DNA of 64,000 bases, taken from assembly GCF_003201775.1 (NCBI RefSeq), contig NZ_QJJZ01000008.1, forward strand, positions 170,425 to 234,424. Direction: 5' to 3'. The position numbers and the translations under genes were made by a program. This document shows positions 44,218 to 55,183 of the stretch, piece by piece (the first letter of the stretch is position 1; the number at the start of each line of letters is the position of its first letter). The stretch comes from Arenibacter sp. ARW7G5Y1 (GTDB lineage: Bacteria; Bacteroidota; Bacteroidia; Flavobacteriales; Flavobacteriaceae). The notes beneath the pieces were generated by a model, which did not search any database, was not told where the DNA came from, and worked only from the letters and a program-made list of their open reading frames with translations.

Positions 44218-47200
44218 ATGGCTAGACTAAAAGATAATAATACCATTAAAAGGTTCGATAAAATTTCAATCGGTTTGGCATCTCCAGAAGCTATTTTGGC
44301 AGAGTCAAGAGGTGAGGTTTTAAAACCTGAAACTATTAACTATAGAACGCACAAGCCTGAGCGGGACGGTCTATTCTGTGAGCGTATTTTTGGTCCTGTA
44401 AAGGATTATGAATGTGCCTGTGGGAAATATAAGAGGATTCGTTACCGTGGTATTGTTTGTGATCGTTGTGGGGTAGAGGTCACGGAGAAAAAGGTACGTA
44501 GAGATAGGGTAGGACACATTAATTTGGTTGTTCCTGTTGCCCATATCTGGTATTTCCGTTCCTTGCCCAATAAAATTGGTTACCTATTGGGTTTGCCTTC
44601 CAAGAAATTGGATATGATTATTTACTACGAACGTTATGTAGTAATTCAGCCGGGTATTGCCAAGGGACCGGACGGTGAGGAAATCCAAAAAATGGATTTC
44701 TTGAGCGAAGAGGAATATTTGAATATATTGGAGTCCATTCCACAAGAGAATCAGTACTTGGAAGATACTGACCCGAACAAGTTTATCGCTAAAATGGGTG
44801 CGGAATGCTTAATTGATCTTTTGGCGAGAATAGACTTGAGCCAATTGTCCTATGAATTAAGACATAAGGCCAATACCGAAACTTCCAAACAGCGTAAGAC
44901 CGAAGCCTTGAAAAGACTTCAAGTAGTGGAAGCCTTAAGGGAGTCTCAGGAAAATAGGGAGAACAGGCCGGATTGGATGATCATGAAGGTGATTCCTGTT
45001 ATTCCACCGGAACTACGTCCTTTAGTACCGCTTGATGGTGGCCGTTTTGCAACCTCGGATTTAAATGACCTTTACAGAAGGGTTATTATAAGGAACAACC
45101 GTCTTAAAAGATTGGTCGAGATCAAGGCGCCAGAGGTGATTCTTAGAAATGAGAAGCGTATGCTTCAGGAGGCAGTTGATTCTTTATTTGACAACACACG
45201 TAAGGCATCTGCAGTTAAAACAGAATCCAATAGGCCACTAAAGTCACTTTCAGATTCACTGAAAGGAAAACAAGGTCGTTTCCGTCAAAACCTTTTGGGT
45301 AAACGTGTGGATTATTCCGCTCGTTCGGTAATCGTCGTTGGACCTGAAATGCAATTGTTTGAATGTGGTTTGCCCAAAGATATGGCAGCTGAACTTTACA
45401 AGCCTTTTGTTATCCGAAAGTTGATCGAAAGGGGTATTGTAAAAACGGTGAAATCTGCCAAGAAGATCATTGATAAGAAAGAACCTGTAGTTTGGGATAT
45501 TCTTGAAAATGTTTTAAAAGGACACCCAGTATTGTTGAATCGTGCCCCTACATTGCACAGACTAGGTATTCAGGCGTTCCAGCCAAAGCTTATTGAAGGT
45601 AAGGCTATACGTTTGCACCCCTTGGTGTGTACTGCATTTAATGCGGATTTTGATGGGGATCAAATGGCAGTTCACTTGCCTTTGGGACCTGAAGCTATTT
45701 TGGAGGCACAACTTTTAATGTTGGCATCACATAATATTTTGAACCCTGCAAATGGTTCTCCTATTACCGTACCATCACAGGATATGGTCTTGGGACTTTA
45801 TTATATGACCAAAGAAAGAAAGTCAACTCCAGAGGTAGCGGTAAAAGGAGAAGGTTTAACGTTCTATTCCTATGAAGAGGTGGTTATCGCCTTTAATGAA
45901 GGTAGGCTAGATCTTAATGCCGGTATAAAGGTACGTGCCAAAGATTTTAATGAGGCTGGTGAATTGGTCAATCAAATCATTCCAACAACAGTTGGTAGGG
46001 TATTGTTCAACATGGTAGTTCCAGAGCAGGCAGGATACATTAACGAGGTATTGAACAAAAAATCGCTTAGGGATATCATTGGTAATATATTAAGTGTTAC
46101 CGATGTTCCAACAACAGCCGATTTCTTGGATAAAATAAAAACTATGGGATATGAATTCGCTTTTAAAGGTGGATTGTCCTTTAGTTTGGGAGATATTATT
46201 ATTCCGCCTGAGAAGCATGAAATGATTGCGGATGCCAATACACAGGTAGATGGTATTATGGCCAACTATAACATGGGGCTTATAACCAATAACGAGCGTT
46301 ACAATCAGGTAATTGACGTTTGGACATCTACCAATGCCATGTTGACGGAATTGGCTATGAAGCGTATCCGTGAGGATCAGCAAGGATTTAACTCTGTGTA
46401 TATGATGTTGGATTCTGGTGCAAGGGGCTCCAAGGAGCAGATTCGCCAGTTGACCGGTATGCGTGGATTAATGGCAAAACCAAAAAAATCTACTGCTGGA
46501 GGTGGGGAGATCATTGAAAACCCCATTTTATCCAACTTTAAAGAGGGTCTTTCCATTCTTGAATACTTTATATCTACTCACGGTGCACGTAAAGGTCTTG
46601 CGGATACGGCGTTGAAAACGGCGGATGCAGGTTATCTTACACGTCGTTTGGTGGATGTTTCACAAGATGTAATTATCAATATTGAGGATTGTGAAACACT
46701 AAGAGGGGTTCAGGTTGAGGCCCTTAAGAAAAATGAAGAGATTGTTGAAACTTTAGGGGAACGTATCCTTGGAAGGGTTTCTTTACATGATGTTTATGAT
46801 CCTATTTCTGAAGAATTGCTTTTAAAGGCAGGTCAGGAAATTATGGAATCGGATGTGAAGAAAATAGAAGCATCCCCAGTTGAAAAAGTAGAAGTGCGTT
46901 CTGCTCTTACATGTGAGGCGCAGAAAGGTATCTGTGGTAAATGTTACGGAAGAAACTTGTCTACCAATAAAATGGTACAACGTGGTGAGGCTGTTGGTGT
47001 AGTAGCTGCACAGTCTATCGGTGAGCCAGGAACACAGTTAACATTGCGTACTTTCCACGTGGGAGGTATTGCAGGTAACATCTCTGAAGAAAATAAATTG
47101 GAGGCCAGATTTGCCGGTGTCGCTGAGATTGAAGATTTAAGGACAGTTTCCAGTCAGGATGGAGATGGTAAAAAATCAGAGATTGTAATTTCTAGGACAT

Positions 47201-48516
47201 CAGAGATTAAGGTTGTGGATGCAAAATCTGGAATAACACTAAGTACCAACAACATTCCTTACGGTTCACAGTTGTTCATTAAGAATGGTGAAAAAATAGA
47301 GAAAGGTCAGGTTATTTGTTCTTGGGATCCTTACAACGGAGTTATTGTTTCAGAATTCCCGGGACAAATTGCATATGAGAATATTGAACAAGGTATTACG
47401 TATCAGGTAGAGATTGATGAACAGACTGGATTCCAAGAGAAAGTAATTTCAGAATCAAGGAACAAGAAATTAATACCTACCCTATTGATCAAAAACAATA
47501 AGGATGAAGTATTGCGTTCTTACAACCTTCCGGTTGGATCGCATATTATGGTAGATGATGGAGACAAGATCAATGAAGGTAAAATTTTGGTTAAGATACC
47601 GCGTAAATCAGCTAAGGCTGGGGATATTACGGGTGGTCTTCCAAGAGTTACCGAATTGTTCGAAGCCCGTAACCCATCCAACCCTGCTGTTGTTTCCGAG
47701 ATTGATGGTGTTGTTTCCTTTGGTAAGATCAAAAGAGGTAACCGCGAGATCATTATCGAATCCAAATTAGGTGAGGTCAAGAAATACTTGGTTAAATTGT
47801 CCAATCAAATTCTTGTACAAGAAAATGATTACGTACGTGCAGGAATGCCATTGTCCGATGGATCAATCACTCCAGAGGATATCTTGGCCATCAAAGGACC
47901 TTCAGCGGTGCAACAATACTTGGTGAACGAAGTTCAGGAAGTATATCGATTGCAAGGGGTGAAGATCAATGATAAGCACTTTGAGGTAGTAGTTCGTCAA
48001 ATGATGCGTAAAGTGCGTATAGAGGATCCGGGAGATACTATCTTCTTGGAAAATCAATTGGTTCACAAGGATGATTTCATCCAAGAGAACGATGAGATTT
48101 TCGGACAGAAAGTGGTAGAAGATGCGGGTGATTCCGAAAACTTAAAGCCGGGTCAGATTGTTAGTGCCCGTGAATTAAGGGATGAGAATTCGATTCTTAA
48201 ACGTAACGATAAGAATTTGGTTACTGCAAGGGACGCTGTAGCGGCAACAGCTACACCAATCCTACAAGGAATTACACGTGCTTCCTTACAGACCAAATCA
48301 TTTATTTCTGCCGCTTCTTTCCAGGAAACGACCAAAGTACTTAACGAAGCTGCTGTAAGCGGTAAGGTAGATACGCTGGAAGGATTGAAAGAAAACGTAA
48401 TTGTTGGTCATAAAATACCAGCAGGTACGGGAATGAGGGATTATGAAAATATCATTGTAGGTTCCAAGGAGGAATACGATGAAATCATGGCCCGAAAAGA
48501 GGAATTGAAATTCTAA
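44218..48516 (+). CDS. rpoC: RNA polymerase subunit beta'
   Basis: This 1432-aa subunit has the zinc-binding N-terminus ([20 protein letters not shown]), the active-site Mg2+ motif [12 protein letters not shown] at 475-486, the bridge helix region and a second zinc site ([16 protein letters not shown]). It is complete and follows rpoB. A terminator lies directly after it. Confidence 0.98.
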   Translation: MARLKDNNTIKRFDKISIGLASPEAILAESRGEVLKPETINYRTHKPERDGLFCERIFGPVKDYECACGKYKRIRYRGIVCDRCGVEVTEKKVRRDRVGHINLVVPVAHIWYFRSLPNKIGYLLGLPSKKLDMIIYYERYVVIQPGIAKGPDGEEIQKMDFLSEEEYLNILESIPQENQYLEDTDPNKFIAKMGAECLIDLLARIDLSQLSYELRHKANTETSKQRKTEALKRLQVVEALRESQENRENRPDWMIMKVIPVIPPELRPLVPLDGGRFATSDLNDLYRRVIIRNNRLKRLVEIKAPEVILRNEKRMLQEAVDSLFDNTRKASAVKTESNRPLKSLSDSLKGKQGRFRQNLLGKRVDYSARSVIVVGPEMQLFECGLPKDMAAELYKPFVIRKLIERGIVKTVKSAKKIIDKKEPVVWDILENVLKGHPVLLNRAPTLHRLGIQAFQPKLIEGKAIRLHPLVCTAFNADFDGDQMAVHLPLGPEAILEAQLLMLASHNILNPANGSPITVPSQDMVLGLYYMTKERKSTPEVAVKGEGLTFYSYEEVVIAFNEGRLDLNAGIKVRAKDFNEAGELVNQIIPTTVGRVLFNMVVPEQAGYINEVLNKKSLRDIIGNILSVTDVPTTADFLDKIKTMGYEFAFKGGLSFSLGDIIIPPEKHEMIADANTQVDGIMANYNMGLITNNERYNQVIDVWTSTNAMLTELAMKRIREDQQGFNSVYMMLDSGARGSKEQIRQLTGMRGLMAKPKKSTAGGGEIIENPILSNFKEGLSILEYFISTHGARKGLADTALKTADAGYLTRRLVDVSQDVIINIEDCETLRGVQVEALKKNEEIVETLGERILGRVSLHDVYDPISEELLLKAGQEIMESDVKKIEASPVEKVEVRSALTCEAQKGICGKCYGRNLSTNKMVQRGEAVGVVAAQSIGEPGTQLTLRTFHVGGIAGNISEENKLEARFAGVAEIEDLRTVSSQDGDGKKSEIVISRTSEIKVVDAKSGITLSTNNIPYGSQLFIKNGEKIEKGQVICSWDPYNGVIVSEFPGQIAYENIEQGITYQVEIDEQTGFQEKVISESRNKKLIPTLLIKNNKDEVLRSYNLPVGSHIMVDDGDKINEGKILVKIPRKSAKAGDITGGLPRVTELFEARNPSNPAVVSEIDGVVSFGKIKRGNREIIIESKLGEVKKYLVKLSNQILVQENDYVRAGMPLSDGSITPEDILAIKGPSAVQQYLVNEVQEVYRLQGVKINDKHFEVVVRQMMRKVRIEDPGDTIFLENQLVHKDDFIQENDEIFGQKVVEDAGDSENLKPGQIVSARELRDENSILKRNDKNLVTARDAVAATATPILQGITRASLQTKSFISAASFQETTKVLNEAAVSGKVDTLEGLKENVIVGHKIPAGTGMRDYENIIVGSKEEYDEIMARKEELKF

Positions 48517-48524
48517 ATAATAAG

Positions 48525-48556
48525 AACCTCGGTGTTATTCACCGGGGTTTTTTTTT
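48525..48556 (+). terminator. Terminator of the rpoBC operon
   Basis: AACCTCGGTG and CACCGGGGTT pair over ten positions (one T-G) around a TTATT loop and are followed by a T run. It begins 8 bp after the rpoC stop codon. Confidence 0.85.
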
Positions 48557-48629
48557 GGACAATTGACAATTTGTTTGTTACTTGTTCATTAGCTTTTAGT
48601 TAAATAGTAATAGATAATCATTTTTTATA

Positions 48630-48941
48630 ATGAGTGATAAGGATCAAAATCAAAAACAGATCAACATAGAGCTGGATGAGAAAACGGCTGAGGGAATATA
48701 TTCCAATTTGGCTATAATCAATCATTCCGTTTCAGAGTTTGTAGTGGATTTTATAAGCATGATGCCCGGGGCTCCCAAGGCAAAGGTGAAAAGTAGGATT
48801 GTGCTTACCCCCCAGCATGCCAAGAAATTCTTAAAGGCGCTTGGTGATAATGTGAGTCGCTTCGAAAAGGCACATGGAACAATAAAGGATTATGAGCAGC
48901 CTCCCATTCCATTGAATTTTGGACCAACGGGTGAAGCTTAA
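48630..48941 (+). CDS. DUF3467 protein
   Basis: This 103-aa protein (IELDEKTAEGIYSNLAIINH, SEFVVDFISMMPGAPKAKVK, RIVLTPQHAKKFLKALGDN) belongs to the DUF3467 family. Members are found next to rpoC in Bacteroidota. No function is established; the compact size and the position after rpoC suggest an accessory role in transcription or translation, but that is guesswork. Confidence 0.85.
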   Translation: MSDKDQNQKQINIELDEKTAEGIYSNLAIINHSVSEFVVDFISMMPGAPKAKVKSRIVLTPQHAKKFLKALGDNVSRFEKAHGTIKDYEQPPIPLNFGPTGEA

Positions 48942-48946
48942 AAGCA

Positions 48947-48985
48947 ATAAAAAAACCTTCTGTATTAGCAGAAGGTTTTTTGTTT
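48947..48985. terminator. Bidirectional terminator between DUF3467 and prfC
   Basis: AAAACCTTCTG and CAGAAGGTTTT are perfect arms around TATTAG, with A residues before and T residues after, so it can work on both strands. It serves the converging DUF3467 and prfC genes. Confidence 0.85.
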
Positions 48986-49005
48986 TACGGGAATCTATAT
49001 GTGAT

Positions 49006-50595
49006 TTAATTGAATTCTGAAGTAAAATGAAGTTTTACGTTAGGGTATTTCTGCTGGGTCATCTGCAGTGAAAACTGGGAATCCGCAAGAAAAACAAGTT
49101 GCTTGCGTTTGTCCATGGCCAAAAACTTCTGCTTTACCCGTTTAAATTCCTTAAATTCCTCACTGTTCCTGTCCTTGGGGTCTACCCAACAAGCTTTGTA
49201 AACCGGGAAATTTTCATAAGTGCATTTGGCGGCATATTCGTGCTCCAAACGATATTGTATTACTTCAAATTGTAAGGCTCCCACAGTACCTATAACTTTT
49301 CTGTTGTTCATTTCCAAGGTGAATAACTGGGCAACCCCTTCATCCATTAATTGGTCAATTCCCTTGTTGAGCTGTTTGGCTTTCATGGGATCTGCATTAT
49401 TGATATATCTAAAGTGTTCCGGGGAAAAGCTGGGGATACCTTTGTAGTGTAGAACTTCACCTTCCGTCAAGGTATCTCCAATTTTGAAATTTCCGGTATC
49501 ATGTAATCCAACAATATCCCCAGGATAGGAAATATCCACAATTTCTTTTTTCTCGGCGAAAAATGCATTGGGACTGGAGAACTTCAAATTTTTGTTTTGT
49601 CGGACATGTAAATAGGGTTTGTTCCTTTCAAAAGTACCCGAAACTATTTTTATGAATGCAAGACGATCCCTGTGCTTTGGGTCCATATTGGCGTGTATCT
49701 TAAATACAAAACCAGTTAATTCCTTTTCATTGGCCTCTACAAGGCGCTCTTCGGCCATTTTGGCCCGGGGCGAGGGGGCAATATCTATAAAACAATCCAA
49801 CAGTTCACGCACTCCAAAATTGTTCAGGGCAGAACCAAAAAAAACGGGTTGCTGCGTTCCCTGGAGATAACTTTCCTTGTTGAAGGGGGGATATACACCG
49901 TTGACCAATTCCAGGTTGTCCCTGAGCTCAGTGGCTGCTTTTGTACCTATAATTTCTTCTAACTGTGGGTTGTTAATATCGTCGAAAGCTATAGTGTCCT
50001 CAATATTTTTCTTATTGTCCCCACTAAAAAGATTGATGTTTTTTTCATAAATATTATAGATTCCTTTAAAATCATAACCCATGCCGATCGGGAAACTTAA
50101 TGGGGTAACGGAAAGTCCCAATTTTTGCTCAACTTCGTCCAATAAATCGAAGGCATCTTTTCCTTCACGGTCCAATTTGTTGATGAATACGATCATTGGA
50201 ATGTTCCGCATTCTACAAACTTCCACTAATTTTTCAGTTTGCTCCTCTACACCTTTTGCAACATCAACAACAACGATTACGCTGTCAACGGCAGTTAGGG
50301 TTCTAAAAGTATCTTCCGCAAAATCCTTGTGGCCTGGAGTGTCCAGTATATTTATTTTTTTGTCCTTGTAGAGAAAGGCAAGAACAGAGGTGGCAACTGA
50401 AATACCTCTTTGTTTTTCAATTTCCATAAAGTCACTGGTAGCAGTTTTCTTTATCTTATTGTTTTTAACAGCTCCGGCCTCCTGAATGGCACCCCCGAAA
50501 AGGAGTAGTTTTTCAGTAAGTGTAGTTTTTCCCGCATCGGGATGCGATATAATTCCGAAAGTCCTTCTTCTTTCAATTTGTTCCCTAAAACTCAT
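49006..50595 (-). CDS. prfC: Peptide chain release factor 3
   Basis: RF3 is the GTPase that recycles RF1 and RF2 after termination. The 529-aa protein has [19 protein letters not shown] (P-loop), [12 protein letters not shown] (switch I), [14 protein letters not shown] (switch II) and [10 protein letters not shown] for the base, followed by the RF3-type domains 2 and 3. Its start faces a 618-bp region and it is divergent from the surface protein gene. Confidence 0.96.
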   Translation of the reverse strand: MSFREQIERRRTFGIISHPDAGKTTLTEKLLLFGGAIQEAGAVKNNKIKKTATSDFMEIEKQRGISVATSVLAFLYKDKKINILDTPGHKDFAEDTFRTLTAVDSVIVVVDVAKGVEEQTEKLVEVCRMRNIPMIVFINKLDREGKDAFDLLDEVEQKLGLSVTPLSFPIGMGYDFKGIYNIYEKNINLFSGDNKKNIEDTIAFDDINNPQLEEIIGTKAATELRDNLELVNGVYPPFNKESYLQGTQQPVFFGSALNNFGVRELLDCFIDIAPSPRAKMAEERLVEANEKELTGFVFKIHANMDPKHRDRLAFIKIVSGTFERNKPYLHVRQNKNLKFSSPNAFFAEKKEIVDISYPGDIVGLHDTGNFKIGDTLTEGEVLHYKGIPSFSPEHFRYINNADPMKAKQLNKGIDQLMDEGVAQLFTLEMNNRKVIGTVGALQFEVIQYRLEHEYAAKCTYENFPVYKACWVDPKDRNSEEFKEFKRVKQKFLAMDKRKQLVFLADSQFSLQMTQQKYPNVKLHFTSEFN

Positions 50596-51213
50596 TGATC
50601 TTTTGATTTCGGCAAAAATAAGTCAAATTAATTTTTTTCAACCAGCAAATATGGGTTAATGCAACAAAGAATTATTAATTGGCGGATATTTTGAATGTAT
50701 AGGTAACAATTGGAGTCTTGTGTGGCTTTGGTTCTTGTGGTATCGATTTTATTCTTGAAGTCTATATGACATTTGAATACGGTTGCCTTGCCCGTCCAGT
50801 GCCTTTTGTGATTCACATATTATTTTTGGGAATATTCTTAATTTTTGTATACCTTTTTTTAGGTATTAAAGTGAGTATATTTTAATCAAAATAGATAAAA
50901 CCATTCGTCGGGTTTTGTTAAATGATAGGTCTGTAATGTATTTTTCACCAATGAAAAAGTTTAGGTCAAGTGTTGTTCAAATAATATTTTTTACAGGTTA
51001 AACATATTTTTTTCAAAGTTATTTTTGTAAATAATTAACACTTTGTCGAGTAATACGGTTATTGGCAGATTTTATATAATTTACAGATTGAAAACCTTAT
51101 GAGTATTGATTTTTTAGATATATCTTGCATGTAATTTTGGAGTTGGCCCCAACTTCTTACATTTGTTTTTACCTATTATGCCATGGTGATCAGTTGATAT
51201 AAAACTATCATTT
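50596..51213. other. 618-bp intergenic region upstream of the T9SS cargo operon
   Basis: This long AT-rich spacer separates prfC from the surface-protein operon. It contains a perfect inverted repeat ATACCT-TTTTTT-AGGTAT at 50849-50866 that may be an operator or small hairpin. TATTTTTG at 51020-51027 fits a -7 box and would give a leader of about 185 nt, but has no clear -33 partner. No tRNA, known RNA or convincing gene is seen; the open frame on the minus strand at 50628-50816 looks spurious. Confidence 0.5.
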
Positions 51214-54204
51214 ATGGAGAATATTACTTTTGTGAAATATAGGAGCACTTTAGCCCGCTATTTTTCACTTATCGCTGTTATTTTTGTTTTTGGAAGTTCT
51301 TCCTCCTATGGGAATACCTATGTATATAATTTTAATTCTATTCATGGGGAACCCGTATTGCATGAAGACGATGATAAAGAAACATCAGATATCAAGGAAA
51401 ATTCTTTGAATGGATTTTGGGATCTTTTTGCTATCGGTAATATTGATTTGTCTGGTAATGGCATGGCTTCAGCATTTGCTTTAAATCCTGGTAGTCCTCT
51501 TTCCACTACAATAATAGGTTCATCATCGGCTACAGCTGTGGATTCAGATGGGGATGGTGTGACCAATGATAAGGAAAATGAGGATGGTACGGATCCGAAT
51601 AATCCTTGCGATTTTATTTTGGCCCATCAGAACTGTGCGCCGTCCACTGCTTGGAAGAATGCCGATTGCGACGGTGACGGAGTAACGAATAAAAAAGAAA
51701 AGTTGGATGGCACGGATCCATTGGATCCCTGTGATTTTATTTTGGCCCATCAGAACTGTGCGCCGTCTACTGCTTGGAAGAATGCGGATTGTGACGGTGA
51801 TGGCGTAACCAATGAAAAGGAAAAGGAAGACGGTACGGATTTATTGGACCCCTGTGATTTTATTTTGGCCCACCAGAACTGCTCACCATCAACGGAATGG
51901 AAGAATGCGGATTGTGACGGTGATGGCGTAACCAATGAAAAGGAAAAGGAAGACGGTACGGATCCATTGGACCCCTGTGATTTTATTTTGGCCCACCAGA
52001 ACTGCTCACCATCAACGGAATGGAAGAATGCGGACTGTGACGGGGATGGGGTAACCAACGAGGATGAGAAAGAAGATGGCACGGATCCATTGGCCCCTTG
52101 CGATTACAACCCTGAACATATTACCTTGGCCCAGAGCGGCGACTATTTAACAGTTGATTGTGACGGGGACGGAGTAACCAATGGGGATGAGAAGGAAGAC
52201 GGTACGGATCCATTGGATTCCTGCGATTTTGTATTGGCCCACCAAACTGTAGCTCCTTCCAATAGTTGGGACGAAGCGGACTGTGACGGGGATGGGGTAA
52301 ACAACGAGGATGAGAAAGAAGATGGTACGGATCCATTGGACCCTTGCGATTACAGCCCTGAACATATTACCTTGGCCCAGAGCGGCGACTATTTAACAGT
52401 TGACTGTGATGGGGACGGAGTAACCAATGGGGATGAGAAGGAAGATGGTACGGATCCATTGGATTCCTGCGATTTTGTATTGGCCCACCAAACTGTAGCT
52501 CCTTCCAATAGTTGGGACGAAGCGGACTGTGACGGGGATGGGGTAACCAACGGGGATGAGAAAGAAGACGGCACAGATCCATTGGATCCCTGCGATTATA
52601 ATCCAGAAAGTGTTACGTTAACCCCTACTGTTGATTGGGAGGTTCTTGATTGTGATAATGATGGAAATCCGAATGGAACCGATCCGGATCCACTTGTAGC
52701 GACTGCAAGGGATGACTCAGGGTCGACCCCTGCCTTGACAGAGGTGGCAATCAATATTTTGGAGAATGATGATTACTTGCCCAATAATGACCCTGATAAT
52801 TTGGGAATTACAAATCTATCCATGATTGGTGGTAGCGCTTTGGGAATTGTATCTTTTGATGAAGAAACTGGCTTTTTGACATACACTCCAGTGGAATCCG
52901 AATCCAACACAACTGTTACTATAGTTTATCAGGTATGTAATGTTATTCCCGATCCCAGTGTTTGCGCATCGGCCACGGTAAGCATTCAGGTAGGTCCCGA
53001 TTTGGACAATGCAATCGATGCGGTGGACGACGGATATAGTGTGGATACGGGTGTAAGTGGTGTGGTTCCGGGAAGCAACGTACTGGACAACGATACCATC
53101 AACGGCGAGCTGGTAACTGCAGAGGAGGTAATACTTACATCTACACCAACGGATGAACTTACGATCAATGAAGATGGAAGTGTTAGTGTGGCCCCGGGAA
53201 CGGCCGACGGCACCTACACAATAGAATATACGATCTGTGAAGCGGCCAATACGGACAATTGTGATACGGCCACGGTAAGCATTCAGGTAGGCCCCGATAT
53301 GGACAATGCAATCGATGCAGTGGACGACGGATATAATGTGGATACGGGTGTAAGTGGTGTGGTTCCGGGAAGCAACGTACTGGACAACGATACCATCAAC
53401 GGTGAGCTGGTAGCTGCAGAGGAAGTAATACTTACATCTACACCAACGGATGAACTTACGATCAATGAAGATGGAAGTGTTAGTGTGGCCCCGGGAACGG
53501 CCGACGGCACCTACACAATAGAATATACGATCTGTGAAGCGGCCAATACGGACAATTGTGATACGGCCACGGTAAGCATTCAGGTAGGTCCCGATATGGG
53601 CAATGTGATCGATGCGGTGGACGATGGTTATACAACCGATACAGACAATACAGGATTAATACCCGATAGCAATGTACTGGACAACGATACCATCAACGGC
53701 GAGTTGGTTGCCGCTGAGGACGTTGTGCTTACATCCACACCAACGGATGAACTTACGATCAATGAGGATGGCAGTGTTAGCGTAACCCCAGGTACGGCCG
53801 ATGGCACCTATACCATAGACTACATGATCTGTGAAGCGGCCAATACGGAAAATTGCGATACAGGTACTGTTACAGTAGTTGTAGAAGAAGGTGACGAAGA
53901 TGAAATAATTGAAGTAAATCAACTCGTGACCCCTAATTCGGATGGTAAAAATGACTTCCTATTCATTAGGGGGGTTAGAAATGCCAATAACAATACTTTA
54001 AAGATCTTTAATAGATGGGGTGTTTCCGTTTATGAAGGAAAGGGGTACAATAATCAAAATAATGTATTTGACGGTAGGTCCAAGGCAAGGTCTACAGTTA
54101 CTGGAAACAATTATTTGCCCGCAGGAGTTTATTATTATATTTTTCAATATGAAAATAAACAGAAGAATATTACAGATAGTGGTTATATTTATGTGAGTAA
54201 ATAA
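51214..54204 (+). CDS. T9SS surface protein with TSP3 repeats and type B sorting domain
   Basis: This 996-aa secreted protein has a signal sequence (about residues 10-33), then ten thrombospondin type 3-like Ca2+-binding units from about residue 110 (DCDGDGVTNEKEKEDGTDPL). A cadherin-like beta domain follows at about 488-595, then three nearly identical 99-aa beta domains (about 598-890, DAVDDGY, NVLDNDTINGELV). The C-terminal ~90 residues (LVTPNSDGKNDFLFIRGVRN, IFNRWGVSVYEGKGY) are the gliding-motility-associated type B T9SS domain. It should be exported by T9SS with the PorP/SprF protein encoded next, and be calcium-dependent. Confidence 0.93.
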   Translation: MENITFVKYRSTLARYFSLIAVIFVFGSSSSYGNTYVYNFNSIHGEPVLHEDDDKETSDIKENSLNGFWDLFAIGNIDLSGNGMASAFALNPGSPLSTTIIGSSSATAVDSDGDGVTNDKENEDGTDPNNPCDFILAHQNCAPSTAWKNADCDGDGVTNKKEKLDGTDPLDPCDFILAHQNCAPSTAWKNADCDGDGVTNEKEKEDGTDLLDPCDFILAHQNCSPSTEWKNADCDGDGVTNEKEKEDGTDPLDPCDFILAHQNCSPSTEWKNADCDGDGVTNEDEKEDGTDPLAPCDYNPEHITLAQSGDYLTVDCDGDGVTNGDEKEDGTDPLDSCDFVLAHQTVAPSNSWDEADCDGDGVNNEDEKEDGTDPLDPCDYSPEHITLAQSGDYLTVDCDGDGVTNGDEKEDGTDPLDSCDFVLAHQTVAPSNSWDEADCDGDGVTNGDEKEDGTDPLDPCDYNPESVTLTPTVDWEVLDCDNDGNPNGTDPDPLVATARDDSGSTPALTEVAINILENDDYLPNNDPDNLGITNLSMIGGSALGIVSFDEETGFLTYTPVESESNTTVTIVYQVCNVIPDPSVCASATVSIQVGPDLDNAIDAVDDGYSVDTGVSGVVPGSNVLDNDTINGELVTAEEVILTSTPTDELTINEDGSVSVAPGTADGTYTIEYTICEAANTDNCDTATVSIQVGPDMDNAIDAVDDGYNVDTGVSGVVPGSNVLDNDTINGELVAAEEVILTSTPTDELTINEDGSVSVAPGTADGTYTIEYTICEAANTDNCDTATVSIQVGPDMGNVIDAVDDGYTTDTDNTGLIPDSNVLDNDTINGELVAAEDVVLTSTPTDELTINEDGSVSVTPGTADGTYTIDYMICEAANTENCDTGTVTVVVEEGDEDEIIEVNQLVTPNSDGKNDFLFIRGVRNANNNTLKIFNRWGVSVYEGKGYNNQNNVFDGRSKARSTVTGNNYLPAGVYYYIFQYENKQKNITDSGYIYVSK
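51541..52700 (+). repeat. Ten 123-bp tandem repeats (TSP3 units)
   Basis: The Asp codon opening each unit occurs at 51541, 51664, 51787, 51910, 52033, 52156, 52279, 52402, 52525 and 52648, an exact 123-bp (41-codon) period. Units 3 and 4 are nearly identical. From 52156 a 246-bp pair of units is repeated, giving a higher-order repeat. The last unit is truncated. Such arrays can gain or lose units by slippage. Confidence 0.95.
53005..53895 (+). repeat. Three 297-bp tandem repeats
   Basis: Units of exactly 297 bp (99 codons) begin at 53005, 53302 and 53599. The first two are almost identical at the DNA level; the third is more diverged in its first third. Each encodes a beta domain with NVLDNDTINGELV and TPTDELTINEDGSVSV. 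The similarity points to a recent duplication. Confidence 0.93.
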
Positions 54205-54219
54205 AATATTTTATAGTAG

Positions 54220-55173
54220 ATGATATATAAAAAGAGTCTCCTCGTTACCGTTTTATTGTTGTTTTCCTTCTTTGCGGGACTATATGCCCAGCAGGATGCA
54301 CAGTACACCCAATATATGTACAATACCATGAGTGTAAACCCTGCATATGCGGGGTCTAGAGGGCAATTAAGTGCAGCGGCACTTTACCGTTCCCAGTGGG
54401 TAGGTCTGGAAGGTGCACCCAAAACGCAGACCTTAAATTTGCATTCACCAATAAGAAATAGCAGATTGGGTTACGGCATTTCCATTATTAATGACAATAT
54501 TGGGGATGGTGTAGTTCAAGAAACCCAGTTGGATGCAGTGTTGTCCTATACCGTTGATGTAGCATTGGATGCCAAATTATCCTTTGGATTAAAAGTAGGA
54601 GGAAATATGCTCAGTTTGGACTTTAATGGATTGAACAATTTTGATTCTGAAAACATTCAAGGCGATAATATTGATAATAAATTTTCTCCCAATTTTGGTG
54701 TGGGCGTGTATTATCATACCAATAAATTTTATGCAGGTCTATCTGCACCAAATTTAGTGGAGACACAATATTTTGACAATTCGCAACGAGATCCCAATTC
54801 GGTGGAATTCCTTTCAAAGGAAAGAATGAATTTTTATTTGATTACTGGTTATGTATTTGACCTTAATAATAATTTTAAGTTTAAACCTGCACTATTGACC
54901 AAAGTTGTGGGCGGGGCACCCTTACAAATTGATTTATCCGCCAGTTTCTTGTTCAATGACAAATTTAGTTTTGGTGCTGCCTATAGATGGGATGCGGCCT
55001 TAAGCGGTCTTTTGGGCTTTCAGCTGAGCGATCAGTTTATGATCGGCCTGGCCTATGACAGGGAAACTACCGAGTTGGGGGGGACGCAGTTTAATGATGG
55101 GTCCTTTGAAGTGTTTTTAAGATTTGAATTGGTGAAATCGTTCCGTAGAATGGTATCTCCGCGTTTCTTCTAA
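54220..55173 (+). CDS. PorP/SprF family type IX secretion protein
   Basis: This 317-aa outer membrane protein has a signal peptide (MIYKKSLLVTVLLLFSFFAG) and then the family start QQDAQYTQYMYNTMSVNPAY. The remaining sequence alternates short beta strands (LGYGISIINDNIG, LSFGLKVGGNML, FSFGAAYRWDAALSGLLGFQ), typical of a barrel. PorP/SprF proteins are needed for secretion of the type B cargo encoded beside them. It starts 15 bp after the cargo gene, so this pairing is direct. Confidence 0.94.
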   Translation: MIYKKSLLVTVLLLFSFFAGLYAQQDAQYTQYMYNTMSVNPAYAGSRGQLSAAALYRSQWVGLEGAPKTQTLNLHSPIRNSRLGYGISIINDNIGDGVVQETQLDAVLSYTVDVALDAKLSFGLKVGGNMLSLDFNGLNNFDSENIQGDNIDNKFSPNFGVGVYYHTNKFYAGLSAPNLVETQYFDNSQRDPNSVEFLSKERMNFYLITGYVFDLNNNFKFKPALLTKVVGGAPLQIDLSASFLFNDKFSFGAAYRWDAALSGLLGFQLSDQFMIGLAYDRETTELGGTQFNDGSFEVFLRFELVKSFRRMVSPRFF

Positions 55174-55183
55174 AAAAAATAAA

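Noticed and set aside
50628..50816. 62-codon minus-strand frame in the spacer after prfC
   Set aside because: No promoter, no recognisable features and composition like non-coding AT-rich DNA.
51544..52582. Apparent CRISPR-like or antisense repeat frames in the 123-bp array
   Set aside because: The repeats are codon-phased TSP3 units of a secreted protein with an exact 41-codon period and no spacer structure; the antisense frames are their mirror.
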